A stretch of DNA of 64,000 nt from an uncultured Clostridia bacterium (GCA_934121885.1 CAKOVH010000002.1:72336-136335); one strand, 5' to 3'. Positions 1 to 9,735 are shown, counted from the stretch's first letter. Made by a program: numbers and translations. The notes: generated by a model not told the origin, from the letters alone.

Positions 1-626
1 TTAAAAAGTTTATTGGAGAATATCATCCAAAACATTATCTATTAAACGACAAAGAGCCAATGGCAGTAGGACCAATGGATTTACAAGCATATCTTTTTGA
101 ACATAAATATGAACAAGCAGAAGCTATGAGAAATGCAAAAAAAGTGATTTTGGAAGTAGCTGAAGAATTTGAAAAAATGACAGGAAGAAAATATGGATTA
201 TATGAAGCATATAAATTAGAGGATGCAGATATTGCAGTTGTTTGTATGAATTCTACTGCAGGAACAACAAAAGATGTTGTAGATATGTTAAGAGAAAAAG
301 GAATAAAAGCAGGAATGCTTAAAGTTAGAGTATTTAGACCATTCCCAGCAGAAGAAATAGCAAAAGAACTTGAAAATGTAAAAGCAGTTGCTGTTCTAGA
401 TAAGGCAGATTCTTTAAACGGAGCAGGAGGAGCGCTATTTGAAGATGTAGTATCTGGAATGTATTTAAATAATAATAAAGTAAAAGCTGTTAATTACATC
501 TATGGAATTGGCGGAAGAGATACAACAACAAAAGATATTGAAAAAGTTTACAGTGATTTAGCAAAAGATATAAAACAAGATAAAATAGATAATCCTTACA
601 GATATCTTGGATTAAGAAAGGAGTAA
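1..626 (+). CDS. porA: Pyruvate:ferredoxin oxidoreductase alpha subunit, C-terminal part (5' truncated by window)
   Basis: The reading frame is open from the first bases, so this is the C-terminal part of a longer gene; the ATG at position 60 is internal. The product resembles the C-terminal region of the PorA subunit of pyruvate:ferredoxin (or 2-oxoacid) oxidoreductase, which helps bind thiamine diphosphate and CoA while pyruvate is converted to acetyl-CoA, CO2 and reduced ferredoxin. Visible landmarks are a GPMDLQAY segment, a Rossmann-like stretch with a VVCMNSTAGTTKD motif, and RVFRPFP. The beta subunit follows after 3 bases, so the two are translationally linked. A different 2-oxoacid specificity cannot be excluded from the C-terminus alone. 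Confidence 0.93.
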   Translation, partial: KKFIGEYHPKHYLLNDKEPMAVGPMDLQAYLFEHKYEQAEAMRNAKKVILEVAEEFEKMTGRKYGLYEAYKLEDADIAVVCMNSTAGTTKDVVDMLREKGIKAGMLKVRVFRPFPAEEIAKELENVKAVAVLDKADSLNGAGGALFEDVVSGMYLNNNKVKAVNYIYGIGGRDTTTKDIEKVYSDLAKDIKQDKIDNPYRYLGLRKE

Positions 627-629
627 ATT

Positions 630-1580
630 ATGGCATATAATATGAAAGAAGTAATTGCTCAAAAACCTTCAAGATTTACAGCTGGACATAGAATGTGTGC
701 TGGTTGTGGAGCACCTCCAGTAGCAAGAATGGTACTTCGTGCACTAAAACCAGAAGATCATGCAGTTATATCGAATGCAACAGGATGTATGGAAGTTTCA
801 ACATTTATATATCCATATACTGCATGGACAGATTCATATATTCACACAGCATTTGAAAATGCAGCAGCAACTTGTTCAGGAGTAGAAGCTGCATATAAAT
901 CATTAAAAAAACAAGGAAAACTTCCAGAGGATAAACATACAAAATTTATTGCTTTTGGTGGAGATGGAGGAACATATGATATAGGTCTTCAAAGTTTGTC
1001 AGGAGCTATGGAAAGAGGACACGACATGGTATATGTATGTTATGATAATGGAGCATACATGAATACAGGTATTCAACGTTCATCAGCAACGCCAAAATTT
1101 GCAGATACAACAACAAGCCCTGCAGGAAAAGTGATTCCTGGAAAAATGCAATCAAGAAAAGATTTAACTGAAATAATGGCATCACATCATATTCCATATG
1201 TTGCACAAACACTTGCTGTTAATAATTTTAAAGATTTATATGAAAAATCAGAAAAAGCAATTTATACAGAAGGACCAGCATTTTTAAATGTACTTGCACC
1301 ATGTCCAAGAGGGTGGGGATACCCTACTGATATGCTTATGCAAATGAATAAACTTGCAATGGAAACTTGTTATTGGCCTTTATATGAAGTAATTGATGGA
1401 AAATATAAAATAAACTATAAACCAGCTAAAAAACTACCAATCGAAGAATTTTTGAAACCACAAAAAAGATTTAGCCATATGTTTAAAGCAGGAAATGAGT
1501 GGATGATAGAGGAATTCCAAAAAGAAGTAGATAAAAGATGGGAAGAGTTATTAAAATTAGAAAAAATTACAAATGAATAA
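630..1580 (+). CDS. porB: Pyruvate:ferredoxin oxidoreductase beta subunit
   Basis: A 316-aa protein of normal length for PorB, the thiamine-diphosphate-binding subunit. Near the N-terminus are Cys23 and Cys26 (MCAGCG), and ATGCME near residue 53 adds a third cysteine; these are the usual ligands of a [4Fe-4S] cluster in PorB. A GDGGTYDIG motif near residue 111 is the Mg-thiamine-diphosphate binding signature, followed by YDNGAYMNTG. It starts 3 bases after porA and is preceded by AAAGGAG, so it is the last gene of a por operon. A strong hairpin terminator follows. Together with the ferredoxin gene facing it, this indicates ferredoxin-linked pyruvate oxidation in a strict anaerobe. Confidence 0.96.
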   Translation: MAYNMKEVIAQKPSRFTAGHRMCAGCGAPPVARMVLRALKPEDHAVISNATGCMEVSTFIYPYTAWTDSYIHTAFENAAATCSGVEAAYKSLKKQGKLPEDKHTKFIAFGGDGGTYDIGLQSLSGAMERGHDMVYVCYDNGAYMNTGIQRSSATPKFADTTTSPAGKVIPGKMQSRKDLTEIMASHHIPYVAQTLAVNNFKDLYEKSEKAIYTEGPAFLNVLAPCPRGWGYPTDMLMQMNKLAMETCYWPLYEVIDGKYKINYKPAKKLPIEEFLKPQKRFSHMFKAGNEWMIEEFQKEVDKRWEELLKLEKITNE

Positions 1581-1584
1581 AAAT

Positions 1585-1619
1585 AAAAGACTTTACTATA
1601 AAAAAGTAAAGTCTTTTTT
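1585..1619. terminator. Bidirectional terminator between porB and ferredoxin
   Basis: A 12-bp perfect stem (AAAAGACTTTAC paired with its complement) is flanked by A-runs and T-runs on both sides, so it can end the converging por and ferredoxin transcripts. Confidence 0.9.
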
Positions 1620-1620
1620 G

Positions 1621-1797
1621 TTACTCGTTATCTTCTTCAGGAGCGTCAACAGGGCAAACACCTGCACAAGTTCCACAGCTAATACATTGTTCTGGATCAA
1701 TTACATATCTTTCATCTCCTTGAGAAATACATGTAACAGGACAAGCTGCTGCACATGCACCACAGCTAATACATCTATCAGTAATCTTATATGCCAT
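1621..1797 (-). CDS. 2[4Fe-4S] ferredoxin
   Basis: A 58-aa clostridial-type ferredoxin with two CxxCxxCxxxC motifs: cysteines 9, 12, 15, 19 and 38, 41, 44, 48. It carries low-potential electrons, here most likely from the adjacent pyruvate:ferredoxin oxidoreductase. The ATG start is chosen because GGAGGTGA lies 5-7 bases upstream; a GTG three codons earlier overlaps that ribosome-binding site. The tail is short and acidic (PEEDNE). The gene converges on porB and shares its terminator. Confidence 0.95.
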   Translation of the reverse strand: MAYKITDRCISCGACAAACPVTCISQGDERYVIDPEQCISCGTCAGVCPVDAPEEDNE

Positions 1798-2011
1798 TTG
1801 ATTCACCTCCCATATTCTTTTAAAATTATAACACCAAATTAACTTAAAAACAACATGTAAAATGATATTTAAGAAACTAAATATTACAAGGAAAATATTG
1901 GATAGAAGCTACAAATCAAATTTTCTTAATAAAACCTTAATAATTTGACTACTTTTTTATTAATAATTCTGTGTTATAATTTATTATGAAAATAAACAAG
2001 GAGAAGTAAAA

Positions 2012-2710
2012 ATGTATAATATTTTAGTGGTTGATGATGATAAAGAAATTGTAAAAGCAATAGATATATACCTAAGTAAAGAAGGCTATAACATATTAAA
2101 AGCATATAACGGTAAAGAAGCATTAGATGTAGTAAAACAAAATCCACAGATACATCTAATAATTTTAGATATAATGATGCCAGAAATTGATGGAATTACT
2201 GTTGCAAATGAAATAAGAAAAGATAAGTCCATACCTATAATTATGCTTTCTGCAAAATCTGAAGATTACGATAAAATTGAAGGGTTAAATAGTGGAGCAG
2301 ACGATTATGTAACAAAACCATTTAATTCAATGGAATTAATTGCAAGAGTCAATTCTCAAATTAGAAGATATACAAAACTGGGGTCAATTGCAAATCAAAA
2401 TGAAAATGCATATCAAACAGGAAATTTAAAGATATATGATGATACAAAGGTAGTAGAAGTAGAAGGAAAAGAAGTAAAACTTACTCCAACAGAATTTAAC
2501 ATATTAAAGTTTTTAACAAAAAATAAAGGAATAGTTTTTTCAATAGAACAAATATACAAAAATGTGTGGAAAGAAGAGTGCTACGGAGCAGAAAACATAA
2601 TTGCTGTACATATTAGGCATATAAGAGAAAAAATAGAAATAAATCCACGAGAACCAAAATACTTAAAAGTAATTTGGGGAGTAGGATATAAAATTGAAAA
2701 AATTGATTAG
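2012..2710 (+). CDS. OmpR/PhoB-family response regulator
   Basis: A 232-aa two-domain response regulator. The receiver domain (about 1-120) has the acidic pair DDD near residue 8-10, the phosphoacceptor Asp53 (ILDIMMPEIDG), SAKSED and the conserved lysine in YVTKPF. The C-terminal half is a winged-helix OmpR DNA-binding domain (KLTPTEFNILKFL, VHIRHIREKIE, VWGVGY-like end). AAGGAGAAG precedes the ATG. A histidine kinase starts 12 bases after the stop, so the two form an operon. The domain arrangement is like VanR and related envelope-stress regulators, but the signal is unknown. Confidence 0.95.
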   Translation: MYNILVVDDDKEIVKAIDIYLSKEGYNILKAYNGKEALDVVKQNPQIHLIILDIMMPEIDGITVANEIRKDKSIPIIMLSAKSEDYDKIEGLNSGADDYVTKPFNSMELIARVNSQIRRYTKLGSIANQNENAYQTGNLKIYDDTKVVEVEGKEVKLTPTEFNILKFLTKNKGIVFSIEQIYKNVWKEECYGAENIIAVHIRHIREKIEINPREPKYLKVIWGVGYKIEKID

Positions 2711-2722
2711 GAGGGGGAAAGT

Positions 2723-4723
2723 ATGGAGAAAAAAAGAATATGCAAAATAAGAGTACTAAAGAATATTTGCTATTTTCTTGTACCAATTGTTCTAACAATA
2801 TTAGTAACTTCTATAATAAGTGTTTCTATTGGAGTAGAAAACAATATAACAGTTAGTCAAGAAAGCTACTATGATACTAAAATATTTGAGCAAAGATTTT
2901 TAGATGATATTTATCATATTTTATATGATTCTCTAAATTCTAAAAATATTGTTAATATTGATGAAGAAACAAGTAGCTCAAAGACAAGCGCAAGCAAAAT
3001 AGAAATTCAAGAGAATAATGTAATACATTATAATTCAAGTAATTCAAATATAAAATATTTGATAATAGATAGTAAAAATAATGTATATACAAATTCAAAT
3101 GTAGCAGTTCAAACAAAAGAAGAACAAAATCTTTTGAAAAATGAACTTTTAACCTACAAGAATTATTGGATATATGAAAATAAAAACATAAAAAAATCTA
3201 TAAAAGAAAATTACGAAAATAAAGCAGAAATTGATCATATAAAAGGTTTTATCTCAAAACAAGATGATTGCTCGGTATATATTTCTTTTGATGATTCATT
3301 AAAATATAGTGATTCATATTTTGGAGAAAAAATATTTTATGATTTTGTAAAAATTGAATACCAAAATGCTATATTTATTATACCAATTAGTGCCATTCTT
3401 TTTATAGCTATGATAATAATTATATTTATAGGAATAGGAAAAACAAATAAACAAGAAGAAGTTTATTTAAATTCATTTGATAAAATTCCTTTAGAATTTG
3501 TAATACTTCTTTTAGGAATATGTGCATTTGTTACATGCTTAGCTTCACTTTCAATGATAAGATCTGTGATAGAAGTATTTGGAATTACATTAATTGTAAT
3601 ATGTACTTTAATCTTATACTTACTTGGAATAGCTTTTGTAGAAACACTTGTAAAGAGAATAAAGGCTAGAATGTTTATAAAGACAACATTTGCTTATTTT
3701 ATATATAACAAGATAAAAGTACTATTCCAAAATATGAATATTTTTTGGAAGCCAATAATACTTGTAATTGCCTTTGGAATAGGAAATTGTATAGGATTTT
3801 TAGGACTTAGAAATGAACCTTTTATAGGATTTATGTTTTTATCTACATTATACTGCATTGGATTAGTGTACATATTAAAAAAAGTAAGTTTTATAGATAA
3901 AATAAAAAAAGCAATTGATAGTATTTATAAAGGAAATATGAAATTATCATTAAATGAGAATGAGTTTGATGGAATAGAAAAACAAACTGTAATTGAAATT
4001 AAAGATATTGCAGGAGGAATGTCAAACGCAGTTGAAGAGAAAATTAAAAGTGAAAGATTAAAAACAGAGTTAATAACAAATGTATCTCATGATATAAAAA
4101 CACCATTAACATCTATAATAAATTATGTGGATTTATTAAAAAAGGAAAGACTTCAGTCTGAAAGAGCAGGAGAATACCTAGAAATTTTAGACAATAAATC
4201 TCAAAGACTAAAAAAACTAACAGAAGATTTAGTAGAGGCATCAAAAGCTTCATCTGGAAATATTAAACTTAATATGGAGAAAATTGAAGTAAATGAACTT
4301 TTAAAACAAGTATCTGCAGAATTTAGTGATAAATTTAATGAACGAAATTTAGAAGAAGAAATAACATTTACTGAAGAAAAGGTATATATAAATGCAGATA
4401 GTAGATATATTTACAGAGTAATTGAGAATTTGTATTCAAATGTTTCAAAATATGCTATGGAGAATTCTAGAGTATATGTAGATATTATTCAAAAAGGACC
4501 AAATGTTATAATTCAAATAAAAAATATATCTAAGGAAAAACTAAATATTTCTGCAGATGAATTAATGCAAAGATTTGTAAGAGGTGATGTATCTAGAAAT
4601 ACAGAAGGAAGCGGACTTGGGCTTTCTATTGCAGAAAGTTTAGTAACATTACAAGGAGGCAAATTTCATATATACCTAGATGGCGATTTATTTAAAGTAA
4701 CAATAGGATTTAAAAAAGTTTAA
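2723..4723 (+). CDS. Membrane sensor histidine kinase
   Basis: A 666-aa sensor kinase, partner of the response regulator just upstream. One membrane helix lies at about residues 14-36, followed by a roughly 170-residue extracytoplasmic region rich in Asn, Ser and Lys. Then come several more hydrophobic segments (about 216-238, 255-275, 282-305, 340-362, 367-388), an unusually large membrane portion for this class. The cytoplasmic end has the dimerisation/phosphoacceptor box with His456 (SHDIKTPLTS) and an HATPase domain with NLYSNVSKYA (N box) and GSGLGLSIAESL (G2 box). AGGAGGGGG precedes the ATG. The ligand is not evident. The multiple helices might themselves sense the envelope state. Confidence 0.93.
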   Translation: MEKKRICKIRVLKNICYFLVPIVLTILVTSIISVSIGVENNITVSQESYYDTKIFEQRFLDDIYHILYDSLNSKNIVNIDEETSSSKTSASKIEIQENNVIHYNSSNSNIKYLIIDSKNNVYTNSNVAVQTKEEQNLLKNELLTYKNYWIYENKNIKKSIKENYENKAEIDHIKGFISKQDDCSVYISFDDSLKYSDSYFGEKIFYDFVKIEYQNAIFIIPISAILFIAMIIIIFIGIGKTNKQEEVYLNSFDKIPLEFVILLLGICAFVTCLASLSMIRSVIEVFGITLIVICTLILYLLGIAFVETLVKRIKARMFIKTTFAYFIYNKIKVLFQNMNIFWKPIILVIAFGIGNCIGFLGLRNEPFIGFMFLSTLYCIGLVYILKKVSFIDKIKKAIDSIYKGNMKLSLNENEFDGIEKQTVIEIKDIAGGMSNAVEEKIKSERLKTELITNVSHDIKTPLTSIINYVDLLKKERLQSERAGEYLEILDNKSQRLKKLTEDLVEASKASSGNIKLNMEKIEVNELLKQVSAEFSDKFNERNLEEEITFTEEKVYINADSRYIYRVIENLYSNVSKYAMENSRVYVDIIQKGPNVIIQIKNISKEKLNISADELMQRFVRGDVSRNTEGSGLGLSIAESLVTLQGGKFHIYLDGDLFKVTIGFKKV

Positions 4724-4730
4724 AATATAT

Positions 4731-4779
4731 AAAAATAGAATTTCTAGCAATTTAAAAAGCTTAGAAATTCTATTTTTTT
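4731..4779. terminator. Bidirectional terminator after the histidine kinase
   Basis: A 16-bp near-perfect stem (AAAAATAGAATTTCTA and complement) with a 15-base loop and T-run lies between two convergent genes and can serve both. Confidence 0.88.
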
Positions 4780-4781
4780 CT

Positions 4782-5612
4782 TTATTTGTTTGTATATTTT
4801 GCAATTAAGAAAGATGCAAAAAAGCCAATTACTAAAACAATAACACTTATTAATCCTGAAATATTAAAAGCAAATCCAGGGTATATTGCAGGTAAGCTTC
4901 CAATAACAAAACCTATAATTGCATAATATGTATATCCATAAAAATGTTTTAGTAGCCAGTCAATTATCTTTGAAGAAACTATAATACCTGCTGCAACTCC
5001 AATTGCAAAAGGAATAAGTACTATAATATTAAGAGTTGATATAGCTGTCATAATTGCTGTATATGCACCCATTAATAATAAGATAAATGATCCGCTAATT
5101 CCAGGAACAACCATTGAAGCTGCTGATATAAAACCATAAACAAATAATAAAATTATAGTTATAAAATCAATATTAAAGCTTTCGATAGGGCTTCCTGTAA
5201 TTCCTTTTAACTCTAAGATAGATAAAGTTAAACCAATTGCAAAAGTAATAATTGCTGGAATAATGTAAGTAATTTTAAATCCTTTTTCTTTTGATTTTTT
5301 AAAGATAAAAGGTAAACTACCTAAAATTAATCCTATAAATGCAAATTGAGTTTGCATTGCATGATTTGCAAGTAAATATGTAATTAATTTACTAAATAGT
5401 AAAATAGCAACACCTGCACCTAATACTATTGGAAGTAAAAATTTAACATTTTCAGCGAAAGTTTTCTTAAAATTATGAAAAAAGTTACCAATACAATCAA
5501 CAATTTTTTCATAAATACCCATAGCTACTGCCATAGTACCTCCACTAACCCCAGGAATTACATTAGAAATACCAATAATTATTCCTTTAAAAAAGTTAAT
5601 AATATGTGTCAA
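4782..5612 (-). CDS. DUF368 polytopic membrane protein (PopT-type undecaprenyl-phosphate translocase family)
   Basis: A 276-aa, strongly hydrophobic protein with about eight membrane helices. The N-terminal signature FFKGIIIGISNVIPGVSGGT and the repeated VPGISGSF motif in the second half identify the DUF368 family. Members of this family (PopT) have been reported to return undecaprenyl phosphate across the membrane for envelope glycan synthesis; that role here is inferred from family membership. The two similar PG(V/I)SG motifs suggest an internally duplicated fold. The gene is monocistronic and converges on the kinase; AAGGAG lies just upstream of the ATG. Its closeness to an envelope-type two-component system may be coincidental. 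Confidence 0.9.
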   Translation of the reverse strand: MTHIINFFKGIIIGISNVIPGVSGGTMAVAMGIYEKIVDCIGNFFHNFKKTFAENVKFLLPIVLGAGVAILLFSKLITYLLANHAMQTQFAFIGLILGSLPFIFKKSKEKGFKITYIIPAIITFAIGLTLSILELKGITGSPIESFNIDFITIILLFVYGFISAASMVVPGISGSFILLLMGAYTAIMTAISTLNIIVLIPFAIGVAAGIIVSSKIIDWLLKHFYGYTYYAIIGFVIGSLPAIYPGFAFNISGLISVIVLVIGFFASFLIAKYTNK

Positions 5613-5718
5613 AATTATTCTCCTTTCTTATATAAAAATCAAATTAAATTTTACCATATAGAATTATAGAATGTCTATACAAAAGACAAAAAATAATTAA
5701 AATATTGTAAAAAAATAA

Positions 5719-5748
5719 TTGACAAGCAGTGCTAAAATATTATATACT
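5719..5748 (+). promoter_or_regulatory. Sigma-A promoter of rpoBC
   Basis: TTGACA at 5719-5724 and TATACT at 5743-5748 are separated by 18 bases. It lies about 250 bases ahead of rpoB, leaving a long structured leader. Confidence 0.8.
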
Positions 5749-5997
5749 AAGATATGATAGGATAATTGTACGAAAGTTAAGTTGGTAGAAAAATACCAAC
5801 CTGGCTTTTTGTTGCCTTTTAGTTAGGTTATGTAAATTTAAAAAGAAGAGGAATTGCCGTGAAAATTACTACAATAAAAGAGTTTAAAGAGCAGTAAACT
5901 CATAATATTTGATAGATTAATTTTTAAGGTCAAGAGGGACTTCTTTTAAAATTCATATATATTTTTTTCTGCTTAATTTTTTATAGGGGTGATTTTT
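5749..5997 (+). promoter_or_regulatory. Structured rpoB leader region
   Basis: About 240 bases of untranslated leader. It contains a 7-bp stem at 5781-5800 (GTTGGTA/TACCAAC), a possible alternative pairing of the downstream arm with AGTTAGGTT at about 5820, a second stem at 5880-5901 (GAGTTTA/TAAACTC) and a possible 12-codon peptide at 5859-5897. No known riboswitch class was recognised. The rplJ-rplL genes that usually precede rpoB are not present between this promoter and rpoB. Confidence 0.5.
5859..5897 (+). CDS. Possible 12-aa leader peptide ahead of rpoB
   Basis: A GTG codon with AGAGGA six bases upstream opens a 12-codon frame (MKITTIKEFKEQ) ending in TAA. The stop codon lies in the 3' arm of a 7-bp stem (5880-5901), so translation of the peptide would disrupt that hairpin. 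This is the layout of translation-coupled attenuation or of a decayed gene remnant. It is too short for any homology claim. Confidence 0.3.
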   Translation: MKITTIKEFKEQ

Positions 5998-8900
5998 TTG
6001 GTAAAAGACATTAAACACGAGAAATGTACTCGTAAGACTTTTGCAAAAATCGGCGATTCAATCGAAATGCCAAATCTTATTAAAGTCCAAAAAGATTCTT
6101 ACGACTGGTTCGTAAAAGAAGGACTAGGAGAAATATTAAGAGATATATCTCCAATCATTGATTATTCAGGAAACTTAGTTCTTGAATTCTTAGATTACTA
6201 CATGGAAGAAAAAACAAAATACACATTAGAAGAAGCTAAAGAGAGAGATGCTACATATTCAACAAGATTACATGTTAAAGTAAGATTAATCAACCGTGAA
6301 ACAGGAGAAATTAAAGAACAAGTAATTTATTTAGGCGATTTCCCACTTATGACAGATAGTGGAACATTCATTATTAATGGTGCCGAAAGAGTTGTTGTTA
6401 GCCAATTAGTTCGTTCACCAGGTTGCTACTATGCATTTGACTATGATAAAACAGGAAAGAAAATCTATACATCAACTGTAATGCCAATTAGAGGTGCATG
6501 GATTGAATATGAAACAGATGCAAATGATGTATTTTATGCTAGAGTTGATAGAACAAGAAAAATACCAGTAACATCATTATTAAGAGCAATTGGTTTAGCT
6601 ACAGATGAACAAATTATGGAAGTTTTTGGAGATGATCCAAAAATATCTGCAACAATTCAAAAAGATACAATTAAAACACAAGATGAAGCTTTAATTGAAA
6701 TCTACAAAAAATTAAGACCAGGAGAACTTCCAACTGTTGATGCTGCAAGAAATCTATTTAATGGATTATTCTTTGATCCTAGAAGATACGATTTAGCAAA
6801 AGTAGGAAGATACAAATTTAATAAAAAATTAAGCATTGCCGAAAGAATTACAGGAAAAGTTGCTTTTGATGACATAGTTAATGGAGAAACAGGAGAAGTT
6901 CTTGTTGAAAAAGGAAATGTTATCACAAGTGATGTAGCTGAAGAAATTCAAAACGCAGGAATTAATATTGTTGATGTTAAAGTAGATGATAAAAAAGTAA
7001 GAGTAATAGGTAACGGAACTGTAAATATTCACAAATATTTACCAAATGTTGATTTAAGTGATCTTCATATTAAAGAATATGTAAATCTTGATGTATTAAA
7101 ATCTATAGTTGACAATACTGAAGAAAAAGATTTACATGATATGATTAAAGAAAGAATGACAGAACTTGTTCCATTCCATATTACAACAGAAGATATTATT
7201 GCATCAATTAGTTATTTATTAAACTTAGACTTTGGATTAGGAAATATTGATGATATTGACCATTTAGGAAATAGACGTATTAGATGTGTTGGAGAGCTTT
7301 TACAAAATCAATTTAGAATTGGTTTAACAAGACTAGAAAGAGTTGTTCGTGAAAGAATGACAATTCAAGACTTAGATGTTGTAACTCCACAAACATTAAT
7401 TAATACAAAACCAATTACATCATCAATAAGAGAATTCTTTGGAAGTTCACAATTATCACAATTTATGGATCAAACAAACCCACTTTCAGAGTTAACTCAT
7501 AAAAGAAGAATTTCAGCATTAGGACCTGGTGGTCTTTCTCGTGAAAGAGCAGGATTCGAGGTTAGAGATATTCACTATACACACTATGGTAGATTATGCC
7601 CAGTAGAATCTCCAGAAGGACCAAACATTGGACTTATTTCAGCACTTTCATCATTCGCAATAATTAATGAATATGGATTTGTTGAAACACCATATAGAAA
7701 AGTTGTTGATGGTAAAATTACAGATGAGATTATATATATGCCAGCAGACGAAGAAGACAAGTATATAATTGCACAAGCATCTGAACCAGTAGATGAAAAT
7801 GGAAAATTTGTTAACGATAGAATAAGAGTAAGAATAAGAGAAGAAATTACAGTTGCAGATAGAGATAAAGTTCAATTTGTTGATGTTTCACCAAAACAAT
7901 TAGTATCTGTTGCTGCAGCAATGATTCCTTTCTTAGAGCATGATGACGTAAAACGTTCATTAATGGGTTCAAACATGCAACGTCAAGCAGTTCCACTTTT
8001 AATGCCAGAAGCTCCAATAGTTGGAACAGGTATTGAATATAGAGCAGCAAAGGACTCTGGAACTACAGTTACAGCTAAAAATGCAGGTGTAGTTGAAAGA
8101 GTTACTGGTGACGAAATTATTATAAGAAATCAAAAAGATGAATTAGATACATACAAACTAAGAAAATTCAAGAGAACAAATGGTGGTACATGTATTAATC
8201 AAAGACCAGTTGTTGTTCGTGGAGAAAAAGTAAAAGAAGGAGATCTAATTGCTGACGGACCATCTACAAAAGACGGAGAAATGGCACTTGGAAGAAACGT
8301 AGTTATTGCTTTCACTACATGGGAAGGTTACAACTATGAGGATGCTATTTTAATTAATGAAAGATTAGTTAAAGAAGATGTTTATACATCAATACATATT
8401 GAAGAATATGATTGTGAATGTCGTGATACAAAATTAGGTCCAGAAGAAATTACACGTGATATACCAAATGTTGGTGATGACGGATTAAAGGATTTAGACG
8501 AAAATGGTATTATAAGAATTGGTGCTGAAGTAAGAACAGGGGATATTCTAGTAGGTAAAGTAACTCCAAAGGGAGAAACAGAACTTACTGCAGAAGAAAG
8601 ATTACTTCGTGCTATATTTGGAGAAAAAGCAAGAGAAGTTAGAGATACATCACTTCGTGTACCACACGGAGAAGCAGGAACAATTGTAGATATTAAAATA
8701 TTTACAAGAGAAAATTCAGATGAATTAGGACCTGGTGTAAATCAAATTATTCGTTGCTATATAGCTCAAAAAAGAAAAATATCAGTTGGAGATAAAATGG
8801 CTGGACGTCATGGTAATAAAGGTGTTATTTCAAGAATATTACCAGAAGAAGATATGCCATTTATGCCAGATGGTACACCAGTAGATATAGTTCTTAACCC

Positions 8901-9735
8901 ACTTGGTGTTCCTTCTCGTATGAACTTAGGTCAAGTATTAGAGGTTCATCTTGGTATGGCTGCTAAAGCATTAGGATGGAAAGTTGCAACACCAGTATTT
9001 GATGGTGCAACAGACGAAGAAATTAGAGAATTACTAAAAAAAGCCGGTCTTCGTGAAGATGGAAAAACAACATTATATGATGGTAGAACAGGAGATCCAT
9101 TCGACCATCCAGTAACAGTTGGTGTTATGTATATGTTAAAACTACATCACTTAGTAGATGATAAAATACATGCTCGTTCAACTGGTCCATACTCATTAGT
9201 TACACAACAACCTTTAGGTGGTAAAGCTCAATTTGGTGGACAACGTTTTGGAGAGATGGAAGTTTGGGCATTAGAGGCATATGGTGCAGCTTATACATTA
9301 CAAGAAATGTTAACTGTAAAATCTGATGATGTTGTTGGACGTGTAAAAACATATGAGGCAATTGTAAAAGGCGAAAACGTTCCTGAACCAGGAGTACCAG
9401 AAGGATTTAAAGTTTTAATAAAAGAACTTCAATCATTAGGATTAGATGTACGTTTATTATCACATGATAATAAAGAATTAGAATTAAAAGAAAATATCGA
9501 AGATGGTATAGACTTTAATTTAGAAGACAAAAAAATGAATGATTCAGTTGTTGACGAAAAAGAATTAAATGACGGATATTCAGAAGAAACATTAGATTCT
9601 GAAAATGAAGACGGAGAATTGTTCGAAGACTTTGATGATGAAGAATTAGATTTAGATGAATCTGACTTAGACATGACAGATTTAGCAGAAGATAATTTAT
9701 TAAATGATCAAGATATCTTAGATGATGAAGAATAA
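5998..9735 (+). CDS. rpoB: DNA-directed RNA polymerase beta subunit
   Basis: A beta subunit of about 1245 aa, the normal length for Clostridia. Clear landmarks are the rifampicin-binding region (FFGSSQLSQFMDQTNPLSEL, HKRRISALGPGGLSRERAG), RLCPVESPEGPNIGLI, and the catalytic-site segments GDKMAGRHGNKGVIS and PFMPDGTPVD. The rifampicin-region residues look wild type. I choose TTG at 5998 because AGGGGTG lies six bases before it; a GTG at 5989 overlaps that site. The last 75 or so residues form a very acidic low-complexity tail of Asp, Glu and Leu, longer than in many relatives. rpoC follows after a 122-base structured gap. Confidence 0.98.
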   Translation: MVKDIKHEKCTRKTFAKIGDSIEMPNLIKVQKDSYDWFVKEGLGEILRDISPIIDYSGNLVLEFLDYYMEEKTKYTLEEAKERDATYSTRLHVKVRLINRETGEIKEQVIYLGDFPLMTDSGTFIINGAERVVVSQLVRSPGCYYAFDYDKTGKKIYTSTVMPIRGAWIEYETDANDVFYARVDRTRKIPVTSLLRAIGLATDEQIMEVFGDDPKISATIQKDTIKTQDEALIEIYKKLRPGELPTVDAARNLFNGLFFDPRRYDLAKVGRYKFNKKLSIAERITGKVAFDDIVNGETGEVLVEKGNVITSDVAEEIQNAGINIVDVKVDDKKVRVIGNGTVNIHKYLPNVDLSDLHIKEYVNLDVLKSIVDNTEEKDLHDMIKERMTELVPFHITTEDIIASISYLLNLDFGLGNIDDIDHLGNRRIRCVGELLQNQFRIGLTRLERVVRERMTIQDLDVVTPQTLINTKPITSSIREFFGSSQLSQFMDQTNPLSELTHKRRISALGPGGLSRERAGFEVRDIHYTHYGRLCPVESPEGPNIGLISALSSFAIINEYGFVETPYRKVVDGKITDEIIYMPADEEDKYIIAQASEPVDENGKFVNDRIRVRIREEITVADRDKVQFVDVSPKQLVSVAAAMIPFLEHDDVKRSLMGSNMQRQAVPLLMPEAPIVGTGIEYRAAKDSGTTVTAKNAGVVERVTGDEIIIRNQKDELDTYKLRKFKRTNGGTCINQRPVVVRGEKVKEGDLIADGPSTKDGEMALGRNVVIAFTTWEGYNYEDAILINERLVKEDVYTSIHIEEYDCECRDTKLGPEEITRDIPNVGDDGLKDLDENGIIRIGAEVRTGDILVGKVTPKGETELTAEERLLRAIFGEKAREVRDTSLRVPHGEAGTIVDIKIFTRENSDELGPGVNQIIRCYIAQKRKISVGDKMAGRHGNKGVISRILPEEDMPFMPDGTPVDIVLNPLGVPSRMNLGQVLEVHLGMAAKALGWKVATPVFDGATDEEIRELLKKAGLREDGKTTLYDGRTGDPFDHPVTVGVMYMLKLHHLVDDKIHARSTGPYSLVTQQPLGGKAQFGGQRFGEMEVWALEAYGAAYTLQEMLTVKSDDVVGRVKTYEAIVKGENVPEPGVPEGFKVLIKELQSLGLDVRLLSHDNKELELKENIEDGIDFNLEDKKMNDSVVDEKELNDGYSEETLDSENEDGELFEDFDDEELDLDESDLDMTDLAEDNLLNDQDILDDEE

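Noticed and set aside
1573..1842. A plus-strand frame opposite the ferredoxin gene
   Set aside because: Cys/Thr-rich text is the complement of the ferredoxin cysteine motifs; the ferredoxin itself is unmistakable.
1945..1980. TTGACT...TATAAT promoter for the two-component system
   Set aside because: The -10 is good but the spacer would be 24 bases, too long for a sigma-A promoter; the real -35 is unclear.
5989..5991. GTG as the rpoB start
   Set aside because: The GTG is part of the ribosome-binding sequence AGGGGTG; TTG at 5998 has correct spacing.
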